A stretch of DNA of 21,076 nucleotides from Sphingobacteriaceae bacterium (GCA_025450155.1 JANWIB010000098.1:1-21076); one strand, 5' to 3'; positions 1 through 7,723 are shown, counted from the stretch's first letter. Numbers and translations: made by a program. Notes: generated by a model from the sequence alone, not told the origin.

Positions 1-161
1 ATACCAGTATCCGTGCTGTCATCTTATATGGCATGTGTATTTGTGTATTGATATTAATTACCCATCAGAAAAACATAGAGCGGTTGTTGAAAGGAAAGGA
101 ATCAAAAGTGCATCTGTTTAAGAAAGCCAAAAGAATCGAAATCGAAAGTAAATCGGTATAG
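1..161 (+). CDS. plsY: PlsY, glycerol-3-phosphate acyltransferase, C-terminal end (partial)
   Basis: The reading frame is open from base 3 to the TAG at 159-161 and is cut by the window edge, so only about 52 C-terminal residues are visible. They begin with a hydrophobic segment (TSIRAVILYGMCICVLILIT) followed by HQKNIERLLKGKESK and a basic tail. A last membrane helix followed by H-x-x-N-I-x-R-L-x-x-G-x-E is the usual ending of PlsY, the inner-membrane enzyme that moves an acyl group from acyl-phosphate to glycerol-3-phosphate at the start of phospholipid synthesis. The active-site loops lie outside the window, so the assignment rests on the C-terminal signature only. The tail after GKESK is about 17 residues longer than I expect for the family. 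Confidence 0.75.
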   Translation, partial: TSIRAVILYGMCICVLILITHQKNIERLLKGKESKVHLFKKAKRIEIESKSV

Positions 162-165
162 AAGC

Positions 166-190
166 AAACAGCTTTAACCTATTGCTGTTT
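166..190 (+). terminator. Possible weak hairpin after plsY
   Basis: AAACAGC at 166-172 and GCTGTTT at 184-190 form a perfect 7-base inverted repeat with an 11-base loop, beginning 4 bases after the plsY stop. There is no following T-run, so this is at best a weak or Rho-assisted 3' end. It also sits in the leader of the downstream protease gene, where it could act as an mRNA structure. Confidence 0.3.
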
Positions 191-210
191 AAACAATTAA
201 ACCAGATATT

Positions 211-1005
211 ATGAGACGACTAAAAAGATCATCAGGCTTATGCTTGTTGTTTGTATTTCTTTTTGTAGCCTGTTCAAAGGTTCCTTTGACTGGAAGAAAG
301 CAGTTAAGCCTTATAAATGAAAATCAGATTCAGCAGGAGGCAGGACAAGCCTATACTGAGTTTCTAAATGATCCTAAAACCGAAGTGGTACGTGGTTCTG
401 ACGATGCCCAGCGGGTAAAAACAATTGGCAGCCGGATAGCCAGTGCGATTAATACTTATATGACCCAAAATGGTTACGGTGATCAGTATAATTATAATTG
501 GGAGTTTAATTTGATTGAAAGTAAAGAGATAAATGCCTGGTGTATGCCGGGCGGAAAAGTTGCTGTTTATACCGGAATTTTACCCATTACGAAAGATGAT
601 GCAGGGCTGGCTACGGTTATGGGGCATGAAATTGCCCACGCCATAGCCCATCATGCTTCAGAGCGAGCCTCTCAGTATGTTGCTGCCCAGCTTGGTGGAG
701 GAGTATTGGACGCAACAACAAAAGGTTCGCAGTTAATAGGTCAGCTATACGGTGTAGGTGGCCAATTAGTTTTATTAAGATATTCCAGAAAGCAAGAAAG
801 CGAAGCGGATAGGTTAGGGCTTATTTTTATGGCAATGGCTGGGTACAATCCGGACCGAGCGGTTGATTTTTGGGAACGAATGTCAAATGCAAAACAAGGT
901 AGTGAGGCCCCTCCCGAGTTTTTAAGCACACACCCTAGTGATGAAACCCGTATTCGCCAGATTCAAAAACGGTTACCAGAAGCCAGAACGTATTATAAAA
1001 AGTAA
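211..1005 (+). CDS. M48-family zinc metalloprotease, lipoprotein
   Basis: This is a single-domain M48 peptidase of 264 residues, similar in layout to the small envelope proteases LoiP and YcaL and to the catalytic half of BepA, but without TPR repeats. The N-terminus is a basic stretch and hydrophobic core ending in FVAC at 18-21, a slightly atypical lipobox, so the protein is probably lipidated at Cys21 and anchored in the envelope. The zinc site is HEIAH at 139-143 (His139, Glu140, His143); the third ligand is expected in ESEAD at 196-200, most likely Glu196. The conserved late motif THPS is at 240-243. Family members degrade misfolded envelope proteins, and this role is inferred here. ATG at 211 is the only start that keeps the whole signal peptide. 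The spacing from plsY is 49 bases, so co-transcription is possible. Confidence 0.9.
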   Translation: MRRLKRSSGLCLLFVFLFVACSKVPLTGRKQLSLINENQIQQEAGQAYTEFLNDPKTEVVRGSDDAQRVKTIGSRIASAINTYMTQNGYGDQYNYNWEFNLIESKEINAWCMPGGKVAVYTGILPITKDDAGLATVMGHEIAHAIAHHASERASQYVAAQLGGGVLDATTKGSQLIGQLYGVGGQLVLLRYSRKQESEADRLGLIFMAMAGYNPDRAVDFWERMSNAKQGSEAPPEFLSTHPSDETRIRQIQKRLPEARTYYKK

Positions 1006-1111
1006 AAGACAGTGTGTTGATTTCTGAGCTATTTGTTGGTTCGAACTTCTAGTATTTATTTTGAAACAAGCGAAGACACTTGCACCAGCAAAGCCTAATT
1101 CTATCAAATGC
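1006..1111. other. Non-coding stretch between M48 gene and kptA remnant
   Basis: No open reading frame with a recognisable product is seen here. On the minus strand a frame continues from the remnant (MHLIELGFAGASVFACFKIN and onward), but I cannot match it to any family. It may be unrelated DNA joined to the broken kptA, and so may hold the deletion junction near 1112. No hairpin terminator for the M48 gene was found. Confidence 0.4.
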
Positions 1112-1304
1112 ATCGTTTGTTTCAATATTATGTTTTAAAGTTTCAATGTCAAACTTTACACCGTAGTTTTTTGATTTCTCGATGAGTAAATCAGCGTCTG
1201 TTCAGCCATTTTGGTCTAATTCAATGCTAATAGTCTCAGGGTCGGTGTCGCAATACCAAACTTAAAAACTTGCTTAAATGAGTTAGTTGTTTTTCGCTAA
1301 TCAT
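1112..1304 (-). pseudogene. kptA: kptA remnant (RNA 2'-phosphotransferase), frameshifted and truncated
   Basis: Reading the minus strand from the ATG at 1304 gives MISEKQLTHLSKFLSLVLRH, then RP and a TGA. Skipping one base (forward A1238) restores ETISIELDQNG, then TGA at 1204-1202 where the family has Trp (GWxD), then TDADLLIEKSKNYGVKFD and the sequence to ETND near 1112. This is the N-terminal winged-helix lobe of KptA/Tpt1, which moves the 2'-phosphate of RNA to NAD and is widespread in bacteria that have no obvious tRNA-splicing substrate. The Arg-His pair of LRHRP, one of the catalytic elements, is present. After ETND the similarity stops, so the NAD-binding C-terminal half, including the RAxQGHS motif, is missing. 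The start overlaps the end of the upstream 259-codon gene by 8 bases (ATGATTAG), as in an intact operon. One frameshift, one nonsense change and loss of about two thirds of the gene make it non-functional. The gene identity is recognised from family memory, not from a search. Confidence 0.8.
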
Positions 1305-2076
1305 TTTTTACTATTTCGCAATGATTCCAATTTACAAAAAGCAAATTGAAAGCTTTATCTATTCCTTTAATTTCTGTTGTTTCGTTTTCATTCCATTGAG
1401 AAATGCAAAGTTCAGTTACCGTGTCATTATCCAATGTCCCAAAATAAGTTGCGCTATCTGTCTTTATTGCAAAACCATTTTTAAGTGTTTTCCCATTTAT
1501 AATTACTTGTCCAACCGAATCAGATTTTAATAATGTTTTCAGTTCGTTGAAATTTATAGTCAAATTTGGTATCCCAATAACATTTCTTACGTGGCAGTTT
1601 TTAAATAAAGTATATTCTTCATTTTTCTTACTGTGATTTTCCCAAATGTTTTTGATTCCAATAAATTCTTCTTCAATATGTGCTTGAGCGTTAATATTTA
1701 AAAACTCCTTCTGTCGATAATCGTCTTCGTGAATGTGAATATCAAATTCAGTTTGTTTTGTCATTGAAACTGTCTGTGGGAATTCGTTAGAAATTGTCGA
1801 TAGGCTATACCATATATCATTAATATTCATTTTTTCAATCTTCCGCATTTTCAAAACAAGGCCTTTTGTCTTGACAAAATCAATTGAGTTTTCCGGTATT
1901 GCTTCTTCTACATTCCAGTCGTTGTCTTGAATATGCATTGTTGTCGGAACTGAAAATGTTTCTGGCAGTTGGTCTGCTTTCATTTCAGAAACACCAATTA
2001 TCTGACCGTTAGAATTGTCAATAAATTGAACTTTAATCTTGTCTTTTGTTCCAAATATTTTGTCAAATAGTCCCAT
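1297..2076 (-). CDS. Hypothetical protein, 259 residues, unknown function
   Basis: I do not recognise this protein. It starts MGLFDKIFG, an amphipathic opening often seen in cytoplasmic Bacteroidota proteins; there is no signal peptide and no membrane segment. It is acidic and rich in Asn, Ile and Glu. Residues 14-80 look like a small beta domain (KVQFIDNSNGQIIGVSEM). The rest has HIHEDD, a possible metal-binding cluster, and two late segments with Trp (ISQWNENE, LLFVNWNHCEI). The coding strand is AT-rich: hand counts give 15 GC of 60 at 1321-1380, 17 of 60 at 1561-1620 and 15 of 60 at 1621-1680, against 25 of 60 at 3601-3660 in purA. That suggests recent acquisition. Its stop overlaps the ATG of the kptA remnant by 8 bases, so the two were once one transcription unit. 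The frame is intact, so the protein may still be made even though its partner is dead. Confidence 0.7.
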   Translation of the reverse strand: MGLFDKIFGTKDKIKVQFIDNSNGQIIGVSEMKADQLPETFSVPTTMHIQDNDWNVEEAIPENSIDFVKTKGLVLKMRKIEKMNINDIWYSLSTISNEFPQTVSMTKQTEFDIHIHEDDYRQKEFLNINAQAHIEEEFIGIKNIWENHSKKNEEYTLFKNCHVRNVIGIPNLTINFNELKTLLKSDSVGQVIINGKTLKNGFAIKTDSATYFGTLDNDTVTELCISQWNENETTEIKGIDKAFNLLFVNWNHCEIVKND

Positions 2077-2211
2077 TGTCTGTTGTGGTGTATCGTTTTA
2101 TAATAACGGGTAATGTAATAATTGCCGCAATGCATAAATCTACCCATTTTAGAAGGATACGCGCAATAGTATTTTTACAAGTGATAAGAAAAAGAGAGGT
2201 TTTCCCATTGT
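2077..2211. other. Intergenic region upstream of the 259-codon gene
   Basis: These 135 bases lie between the end of pabB and the start of the 259-codon gene, both on the minus strand. No confident promoter, terminator or repeat is seen. The short frames crossing it on both strands look like chance openings. Confidence 0.4.
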
Positions 2212-3471
2212 TTATTTCAACACATTTCGGATGGCTGCTGCTTTTAGCAGGCATTCTTCATACTCTTTTTCCGCGTCAGATTCGGCGGTAATGGCGCTTC
2301 CGGCCTGAAAAGATAAATATTGGGTATCCGCATTATAAAGTAAGGTCCGGATAATTACGTTAAAATCAAAATCTCCGGCAGGAGAAAAATAGCCAACAGC
2401 GCCGGAGAAAACACCCCTTTTGGTGTGTTCGTATGTTTCGATGAGCTGCATGGCGCTGATTTTTGGCGCCCCGGTCATGGAGCCCATAGGGAAGGTATTT
2501 TTTATTAAGTCTGTCAGTTTTAAATCAGGATTGGCTTCGCAAACTACGGTCGAAATCATTTGATGAACCTGTTCAAAGCTGTATATCCCGAAGAGCTCTT
2601 CCACCCGAACGGTTCCCGGTTTGGCCGATTTGGTTAAGTCGTTTCGAACCAGGTCAACAATCATCACATTTTCAGCTTGTTCTTTTACATTACTTCGGAG
2701 ATTCATTTTAGCTTGATTATCCACTTCTGCATCCGCACTTCTTTTAGCAGTTCCCTTAATGGGTTGCGAAATCAATTTATCGCCGCGTTTACTCAAGAAG
2801 CGTTCTGGTGTTGCCGAAATAATATATCGATTGTAGCATTTGAAAAAATTAGCAAACGGAGTAGGAGAAATGTTATTTAGTTTTTCAAAAGCAGCTACTG
2901 GATTAATATCGGTTTCTTCTGCAAAAAACTCTTGGCAAAAATTCAGCTCATAAATATCTCCCTGATGAGTGTGCTGTTTAATTTTTTCTATCGTTTCGAT
3001 ATAACTATCGTGACTTATTCGTTGTTCAATAGTTCCGTTAAAGCCTACAGGTAGATTTACAACATCTGTTTCAAGTATCTCATTATAAATACGTTCTGGT
3101 GTATCTGAACTAATTTTTATTTCTTCTCCTTTTAGTAAAATCAGGTGTTGGGGAATGAAAAAGAAAAGATCGGGAAATTGCAATCCATCGAAGTTAGAAG
3201 AAGACAAATCTTCCAACTCGTTTTTCAGATCATATGTAAAAAATCCCAAAGCCCAACTTTGGTGCTTATCCAGAAAAATTTGTAACTCGTTAAAGGCATT
3301 TCCTGCAGAAGCAATGATCTCTGCTTTACTCCCAGCGGCTATTAACATATCAAAAGAAGAATACGGATCGGAATATTGGTTGGAATCGAAATAACAGGCA
3401 ACAGCATGTGAAGAAGCCCACTGCAAGGCTTTTTTCTTAAAGGAATGAATAGCTGTAATTTTCTGCTTCAC
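2212..3471 (-). CDS. pabB: Aminodeoxychorismate synthase component I (PabB)
   Basis: This is a chorismate-utilising enzyme of 419 residues that aminates chorismate to 4-amino-4-deoxychorismate for folate synthesis, working with a PabA glutaminase not seen in this window. The C-terminal catalytic domain runs from about 150 to 418: GDIYELNFCQ (171-180), PIKGT (237-241), DLVRNDL (273-279), GAPKISAMQLIE (335-346) and an acidic metal-binding end (EKEYEECL, 401-408). Lys239 in PIKGT is the nucleophile of PabB; anthranilate synthase TrpE has Ala there (PIAGT), so PabB is preferred. The N-terminal domain is short, about 30 residues less than the E. coli protein. The start is GTG at 3471 (GTG AAG CAG); no ATG lies nearby in frame. 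purA ends 65 bases upstream, with a possible terminator between. Confidence 0.9.
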   Translation of the reverse strand: MKQKITAIHSFKKKALQWASSHAVACYFDSNQYSDPYSSFDMLIAAGSKAEIIASAGNAFNELQIFLDKHQSWALGFFTYDLKNELEDLSSSNFDGLQFPDLFFFIPQHLILLKGEEIKISSDTPERIYNEILETDVVNLPVGFNGTIEQRISHDSYIETIEKIKQHTHQGDIYELNFCQEFFAEETDINPVAAFEKLNNISPTPFANFFKCYNRYIISATPERFLSKRGDKLISQPIKGTAKRSADAEVDNQAKMNLRSNVKEQAENVMIVDLVRNDLTKSAKPGTVRVEELFGIYSFEQVHQMISTVVCEANPDLKLTDLIKNTFPMGSMTGAPKISAMQLIETYEHTKRGVFSGAVGYFSPAGDFDFNVIIRTLLYNADTQYLSFQAGSAITAESDAEKEYEECLLKAAAIRNVLK

Positions 3472-3513
3472 GGTTTAAAAATGTGGAGATGAGTAAACGT
3501 GCAGATATGTAAA

Positions 3514-3535
3514 AAGTAGGATTAGCCCTCTACTT
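3514..3535 (-). terminator. Possible terminator after purA
   Basis: On the minus strand AAGTAG (3535-3530) and CTACTT (3519-3514) form a 6-base stem with a 10-base loop, and the right arm runs into five T residues. It starts 2 bases after the purA stop. The stem is short, so read-through into pabB is likely. Confidence 0.4.
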
Positions 3536-3536
3536 G

Positions 3537-4823
3537 TCAAATTGACAAATTGTCTAATTGCAGTGTTTGTTTGCGGTCTGGCCCTACAGATAAATATTTT
3601 ATCGGAACGTCTAATTCGGATTCTAAATAGGCCATGTAGGCTTTCAATTTAGCCGGAATCTGATCTGTTGAAGTGATTTTGGTAAGGTCTTCGTTCCAAC
3701 CGTCTAATTCTTTTAAAACAGGTTTTGCCGGAACAGAGCAGATATCGTAGGGCATATAGTCGATGATTTCCCCGTTGTATTGATAATGCGTGCAAACATT
3801 GATTTTCTTAAACCCGCTTAAAACATCTGCTTTAGTCATGACCAATTCGGTTACACCATTCAACATAATAGCATATTTTAAAGCAGGGATATCAATCCAG
3901 CCACAACGTCTGGGCCTGCCTGTTGTTGCACCAAATTCGTGACCTATTTTACGCAGGTTTTCGCCAGTTTCATCATGTAATTCAGTTGGAAATGGCCCGC
4001 CGCCTACACGAGTAGCGTAGGCTTTAAATATGCCAATCACGTTTCCGATGTTTTTGGGAGCTACTCCCAGTCCGGTACAAGCTCCGGCAGTGGTCGTATT
4101 GGATGAAGTTACAAACGGGTAGGACCCAAAGTCTACGTCTAATAACGTGCCCTGTGCACCTTCTGCCAATACCGATTTCCCTTCTTTTAAATAATTATTG
4201 ACAAAATGCTCGCTATCGACCTGTGGTATGGTGCGAAGAAACTCGATCGCCTCGAAGAATGTTTTTTCTTTTTCAGAAAAGTCAGGAATTTCTCCATAAT
4301 GCGAAAGAATAAATTTGTGCTTATTAACCAGGCGGGTATATTTCTCTTTAAAATCCGGTAGGAAAATATCGCCTACACGCAAGCCGTTTCGCCCGGTCTT
4401 ATCCATATAGGTTGGTCCAATTCCTTTTAAGGTTGATCCGATTTTGCCATCGCCCATTTTACTTTCCGAAGCGGCATCCAGCAGCTGGTGCGTAGGTAAA
4501 ATCAGGTGCGCTTTTCGAGCGATTACCAGTTTTTTTAAAGCAATAGGGTCAAATCCATTGGATTTTAATGTATCTAATTCGCGTTTTAAAATGATGGGAT
4601 CAATAACCACACCATTACCGATCAGATTCATCGTTTTCTTATTGAAAATGCCGGAAGGGATGGTGTTTAATACGTATTTCTGATTATCGAACTCTAACGT
4701 ATGCCCTGCATTTGGGCCGCCCTGAAACCGGGCGATTAAATCATACTCAGGGCTTAGAACATCTACAATTTTTCCTTTTCCTTCATCGCCCCACTGGAGG
4801 CCTAACAATACATCAACTGCCAT
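3537..4823 (-). CDS. purA: Adenylosuccinate synthetase
   Basis: The protein joins IMP and aspartate, using GTP, to form adenylosuccinate, the first committed step from IMP to AMP. Its length of 428 residues is normal for the bacterial enzyme. Visible motifs are WGDEGKGK at 11-18, with the catalytic Asp13 and the P-loop lysine, GGPNAGHT at 35-42 with catalytic His41, the IMP-binding GATTGRPRRCGW stretch, and TKADVLSG for GTP binding. No insert or loss is seen. It lies 23 bases downstream of the fur-like gene on the same strand, so the two are probably transcribed together. PurA enzymes are inhibited by ppGpp in other bacteria, which makes the nearby relA/spoT-type gene a meaningful neighbour, though control of this copy is not shown here. 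Confidence 0.97.
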   Translation of the reverse strand: MAVDVLLGLQWGDEGKGKIVDVLSPEYDLIARFQGGPNAGHTLEFDNQKYVLNTIPSGIFNKKTMNLIGNGVVIDPIILKRELDTLKSNGFDPIALKKLVIARKAHLILPTHQLLDAASESKMGDGKIGSTLKGIGPTYMDKTGRNGLRVGDIFLPDFKEKYTRLVNKHKFILSHYGEIPDFSEKEKTFFEAIEFLRTIPQVDSEHFVNNYLKEGKSVLAEGAQGTLLDVDFGSYPFVTSSNTTTAGACTGLGVAPKNIGNVIGIFKAYATRVGGGPFPTELHDETGENLRKIGHEFGATTGRPRRCGWIDIPALKYAIMLNGVTELVMTKADVLSGFKKINVCTHYQYNGEIIDYMPYDICSVPAKPVLKELDGWNEDLTKITSTDQIPAKLKAYMAYLESELDVPIKYLSVGPDRKQTLQLDNLSI

Positions 4824-4846
4824 TATTAAATTAGGGGTATAAAACG

Positions 4847-5320
4847 TTAATTTTTAGAGTAGGATTCGCAATAACCTGCTTTTAGCTTGGTGCAGTTGCC
4901 GTAAAGATTGAGCGAGTGATGTTTGATCTCAAATTTTAACAGATCGCCCATCATGCTTTGAATTTGGCCAACTCGTGGGTCGCAAAACTCCACTACCTTG
5001 CCACAGTCTATGCAAATAATATGGTCGTGTTGCTTATATCCATAAGATTTTTCGAACTGTGCCATATTTTTACCAAATTGATGTTTGGTAACCAAATCGC
5101 ATGATACCAAAAGCTCCAGCGTATTGTATACGGTAGCCCTGCTTACGCGATATTTTTTATTTTTCATATGGATATAAAGAGATTCTACATCAAAGTGATC
5201 GGTGCGTGAATAAATCTCTTCCAGTATGGCAAAGCGTTCGGGTGTTTTGCGTAGATTCTTATTTTCGAGATAAGCTTCGAAAATCTTTTTAACCATGTTT
5301 ATGGTTTCTTGTGCAGGCAT
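4847..5320 (-). CDS. Fur-family transcriptional regulator
   Basis: The 157-residue protein has the Fur layout: an N-terminal winged helix (about 10-85, with RKTPERFAILEEIY and the recognition region YRVSRATVYNTLELL) and a C-terminal dimerisation and metal-binding domain. HDH at 98-100 and the pair C103-x2-C106 are clear. A second Cys pair lies at C143 and C151, spaced seven residues apart, not as a CxxC, so the structural zinc site may differ slightly from E. coli Fur. His42 (DHFD) is a likely sensing ligand. Whether it senses iron, zinc or peroxide cannot be told from these residues. ATG at 5320 gives the usual short N-terminal extension. Good promoter elements lie just upstream at 5342-5359. 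Confidence 0.9.
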   Translation of the reverse strand: MPAQETINMVKKIFEAYLENKNLRKTPERFAILEEIYSRTDHFDVESLYIHMKNKKYRVSRATVYNTLELLVSCDLVTKHQFGKNMAQFEKSYGYKQHDHIICIDCGKVVEFCDPRVGQIQSMMGDLLKFEIKHHSLNLYGNCTKLKAGYCESYSKN

Positions 5321-5341
5321 ATCATGTGGTAACTATCGGCT

Positions 5342-5359
5342 CAAAGTTATTCAAAAATA
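5342..5359 (-). promoter_or_regulatory. Candidate promoter for fur-purA
   Basis: Two overlapping choices match the Bacteroidota -7 element TAnnTTTG on the minus strand: TAACTTTG at 5349-5342 and TATTTTTG at 5359-5352. The nearer one ends 21 bases before the fur-like ATG. A clear -33 TTTG is not seen; TTTA is present at about the right distance. The 58-base gap to the upstream gene supports a separate start here. Confidence 0.5.
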
Positions 5360-5378
5360 ATAGAAAATAAAGTGTTCT

Positions 5379-7613
5379 TTATGAAGCTATTTCCAAGTTT
5401 TTTGATTCAGAATCGTACCGGGTAACCGAGGTAACTCCCTTAACTTGTTTTAGCTTTTTTATTAAATTTTCCAGGTGCTGTGTGTCGTTAACATATACCA
5501 TAATAGCACCTTCAAAAATACCCTCATTGCTGTCTATCGTGATAGAGCGTATGTTAACCTTAAAGTCGTGAGAGATTACCGTTGTAAGCTGATTAATTAA
5601 ACCCACGTCATCAATTCCGCGAATACGCAAACCGGTTAAAAATGCTAATTCTTTTTGCGAGGTCCACTTTGCTTTAACAACTCTATAACCAAAATTAGAC
5701 ATTAATTTAGCAGCATTCGGGCACGTTGTGCGATGAATTTTAATTCCATCACTCACAGTAATAAAGCCAAAAACATCATCGCCGGGAATCGGGTTGCAGC
5801 AGTTAGACAGTTTGTAATCCAGCTTTTGCATGTCTTCTCCAATAAGCAGTGTATTGTTTTCTTTGCCTGCTTTAACCTTATTAATAATCCCCTCTATTTG
5901 GGCCGCTTCAATGCGTTCGGGAGTACGGGTTTCGACTGTTTTTTCCGCGGATTGGAATTCTTTTAAACTTCCTAAATCAATGTTGCCTTTTGCTATGTTG
6001 TAGAAAAGGTCAATAGGGGCAGGATATTTGAAATATAAAGTAAGTTTGTTAATATTATCCGTATTATAGGTTATTTTAAGCGATTTGAGTTTTCTTTCCA
6101 GAATCTCTTTTCCCTCTTCAGCAGCACGCCGTTTTTCTTCTTTTAAGGCTGATTTTATTCTTGCTTTAGCCTTTGCTGTTACTACAAAGCTAAGCCAATC
6201 TTCTTTAGGCGTTTGTTTATTCGATGCTAATATTTCTACCTGATCACCATTTTGAAGTTTATAAGATAAAGGCACCAGTTTATGGTTAACCTTAGCGCCA
6301 ATACATTTCGCTCCCAGATCGGAATGAATCTCAAAGGCAAAGTCTAATGCGGTAGCATGTACTGGGAGTTGAATAAGAGCGCCTTTTGGAGTAAAAATGA
6401 AGATTTCGTCGGAAAATAGATTCATTTTAAACTCATCAAGGAAATCCAATGCATTCGATTCCGGATTACTTAACAATTCCCTTACCTTATGTATCCACTG
6501 GTCCAAAGCAGTGTCTGCTGCCGATTCCTTGTATTTCCAATGTGCGGCAAACCCCTTCTCGGCAATTTCATTCATGCGTTTGGTTCGTATCTGTACTTCT
6601 ACCCATTGTCCTTTTGAACCCATTACGGTAGTGTGTAAGGATTCATAACCATTAGCTTTTGGAGATGAAATCCAGTCTCGCAAGCGGTCCGGATTTGGAC
6701 GGTATAAGTCTGTTACGATCGAATAAGCCTTCCAGCAATCGGCTTTTTCATTTTCCAGAGAGCTGTCTAAAATAATACGGATTGCAAAAAGATCATAAAC
6801 CTCTTCGAAGGGAATACCTTTTTTTCGCATCTTATTCCAAATGGAATGGATTGATTTCGGCCTTCCATAAACTTCAGCTTTCAAGCCCTGCTCAATCAAA
6901 ATATTCTTGAAAGGCTCAATAAATTCTTTAATATAAAGTTCGCGTTCCGCTTTTTTCTCATTTAGTTTCTTGGCAATGAACTTATAAGTTTCGGATTCCA
7001 TGTATTTCATGGCAAGATCTTCCAACTCAGATTTCATCGCGTATAATCCTAACCGATGCGCAAGCGGAGCATAGAGATAAACAGTTTCTGATGAGATTTT
7101 TAATTGCTTATCCCTGGGCATAAAATCCATTGTCCGCATATTATGCAGGCGATCGGCTAGTTTAATCAGAATAACCCGCACGTCATCTGCCAACGTAAGC
7201 AGCATCTTTCTGAAATTTTCAGCCTGAAGCGAACTGTTATAGTCAAAAACACCCGAAATTTTTGTCAGTCCGTCAATAATTTTTGCGACTTTTTTCCCGA
7301 ATTCACGCTCAATATCTTCCAGTGTTATGTCCGTATCTTCTACCACATCATGCAGCAAGGCACAAACGATAGAAGTGGTTCCTAATCCAATTTCTTCGGC
7401 AGCTATCTGGGCCACAGCAATAGGATGGTAGATGTAAGGCTCGCCAGATTTGCGGCGCATATCTTTATGGCTTTCCAAGGCCATATCAAACGCTTGCCTT
7501 ATCATACGTTTATCGCCTTTTTGCATAGCCGGCTTGCAGGCCCTTAGCAGCGCTCGATATCGCTTCAATATCTCTTTCTTTTCTGCTTCCAGATCTATCA
7601 CTAACTCATTCAT
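5379..7613 (-). CDS. Bifunctional (p)ppGpp synthetase/hydrolase, RelA/SpoT family
   Basis: A full-length long Rel protein of 744 residues. Domains in order: HD hydrolase (about 45-195) with YHP at 62-64, catalytic HD at 88-89 in LLHDVVEDTD and KLADRLHNMR at 151-160; synthetase (about 240-365) with RPKSIHSIWNKM (251-262), YDLFAIRI (273-280), GYESLHTT (322-329) and VEVQIRT (338-344); TGS (402-464) with the tRNA-end-binding His430 in FEIHSDLG; a zinc-finger-like region with C605, C606, H627 and C631; and a C-terminal ACT domain (about 657-735). Because the HD residues are intact, it should both make and destroy ppGpp, so it is not a RelA-only synthetase. A near match to the promoter element (TA, three bases, TTTG) lies at 7644-7636 on the minus strand, 22 bases from the ATG. 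The intergenic region is shared with a divergent operon. Confidence 0.96.
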   Translation of the reverse strand: MNELVIDLEAEKKEILKRYRALLRACKPAMQKGDKRMIRQAFDMALESHKDMRRKSGEPYIYHPIAVAQIAAEEIGLGTTSIVCALLHDVVEDTDITLEDIEREFGKKVAKIIDGLTKISGVFDYNSSLQAENFRKMLLTLADDVRVILIKLADRLHNMRTMDFMPRDKQLKISSETVYLYAPLAHRLGLYAMKSELEDLAMKYMESETYKFIAKKLNEKKAERELYIKEFIEPFKNILIEQGLKAEVYGRPKSIHSIWNKMRKKGIPFEEVYDLFAIRIILDSSLENEKADCWKAYSIVTDLYRPNPDRLRDWISSPKANGYESLHTTVMGSKGQWVEVQIRTKRMNEIAEKGFAAHWKYKESAADTALDQWIHKVRELLSNPESNALDFLDEFKMNLFSDEIFIFTPKGALIQLPVHATALDFAFEIHSDLGAKCIGAKVNHKLVPLSYKLQNGDQVEILASNKQTPKEDWLSFVVTAKAKARIKSALKEEKRRAAEEGKEILERKLKSLKITYNTDNINKLTLYFKYPAPIDLFYNIAKGNIDLGSLKEFQSAEKTVETRTPERIEAAQIEGIINKVKAGKENNTLLIGEDMQKLDYKLSNCCNPIPGDDVFGFITVSDGIKIHRTTCPNAAKLMSNFGYRVVKAKWTSQKELAFLTGLRIRGIDDVGLINQLTTVISHDFKVNIRSITIDSNEGIFEGAIMVYVNDTQHLENLIKKLKQVKGVTSVTRYDSESKNLEIAS

Positions 7614-7700
7614 GTTCTAATTATAAGTCTTCTTGCAAAAAGTATAACTATCGGGTTACAATTTTCGTATATATAGAATTAATATAAAAATCTAAGGGTG

Positions 7701-7708
7701 TATTTTTG
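7701..7708 (+). promoter_or_regulatory. Candidate promoter -7 element for the DUF4294-gpx-bshB1 operon
   Basis: TATTTTTG at 7701-7708 matches TAnnTTTG exactly and is followed by CA, a frequent continuation in Bacteroidota promoters. It ends 15 bases before the ATG at 7724, which favours that start over an upstream TTG at 7706 that overlaps the element. No clear -33 TTG was found. Confidence 0.6.
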
Positions 7709-7723
7709 CATTTACTTAAAAGT

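Noticed and set aside
1006..1111. Insertion-sequence end or attC-like site at the edge of the AT-rich patch
   Set aside because: No matching inverted or direct repeat was found at the other edge (2077-2211) and no recombinase gene is present.
2046..2291. Short frames on both strands across the pabB end and the gap before the 259-codon gene
   Set aside because: They overlap well-supported genes antisense, have no recognisable sequence, and fit chance openings in AT-rich DNA.
2212..3471. Anthranilate synthase TrpE as an alternative to PabB
   Set aside because: Lys239 in PIKGT is the PabB nucleophile; TrpE has PIAGT. No trp genes are nearby.
4444..4683. Open frame antisense to purA
   Set aside because: It is a shadow of a highly conserved gene, with no start context and no family resemblance.
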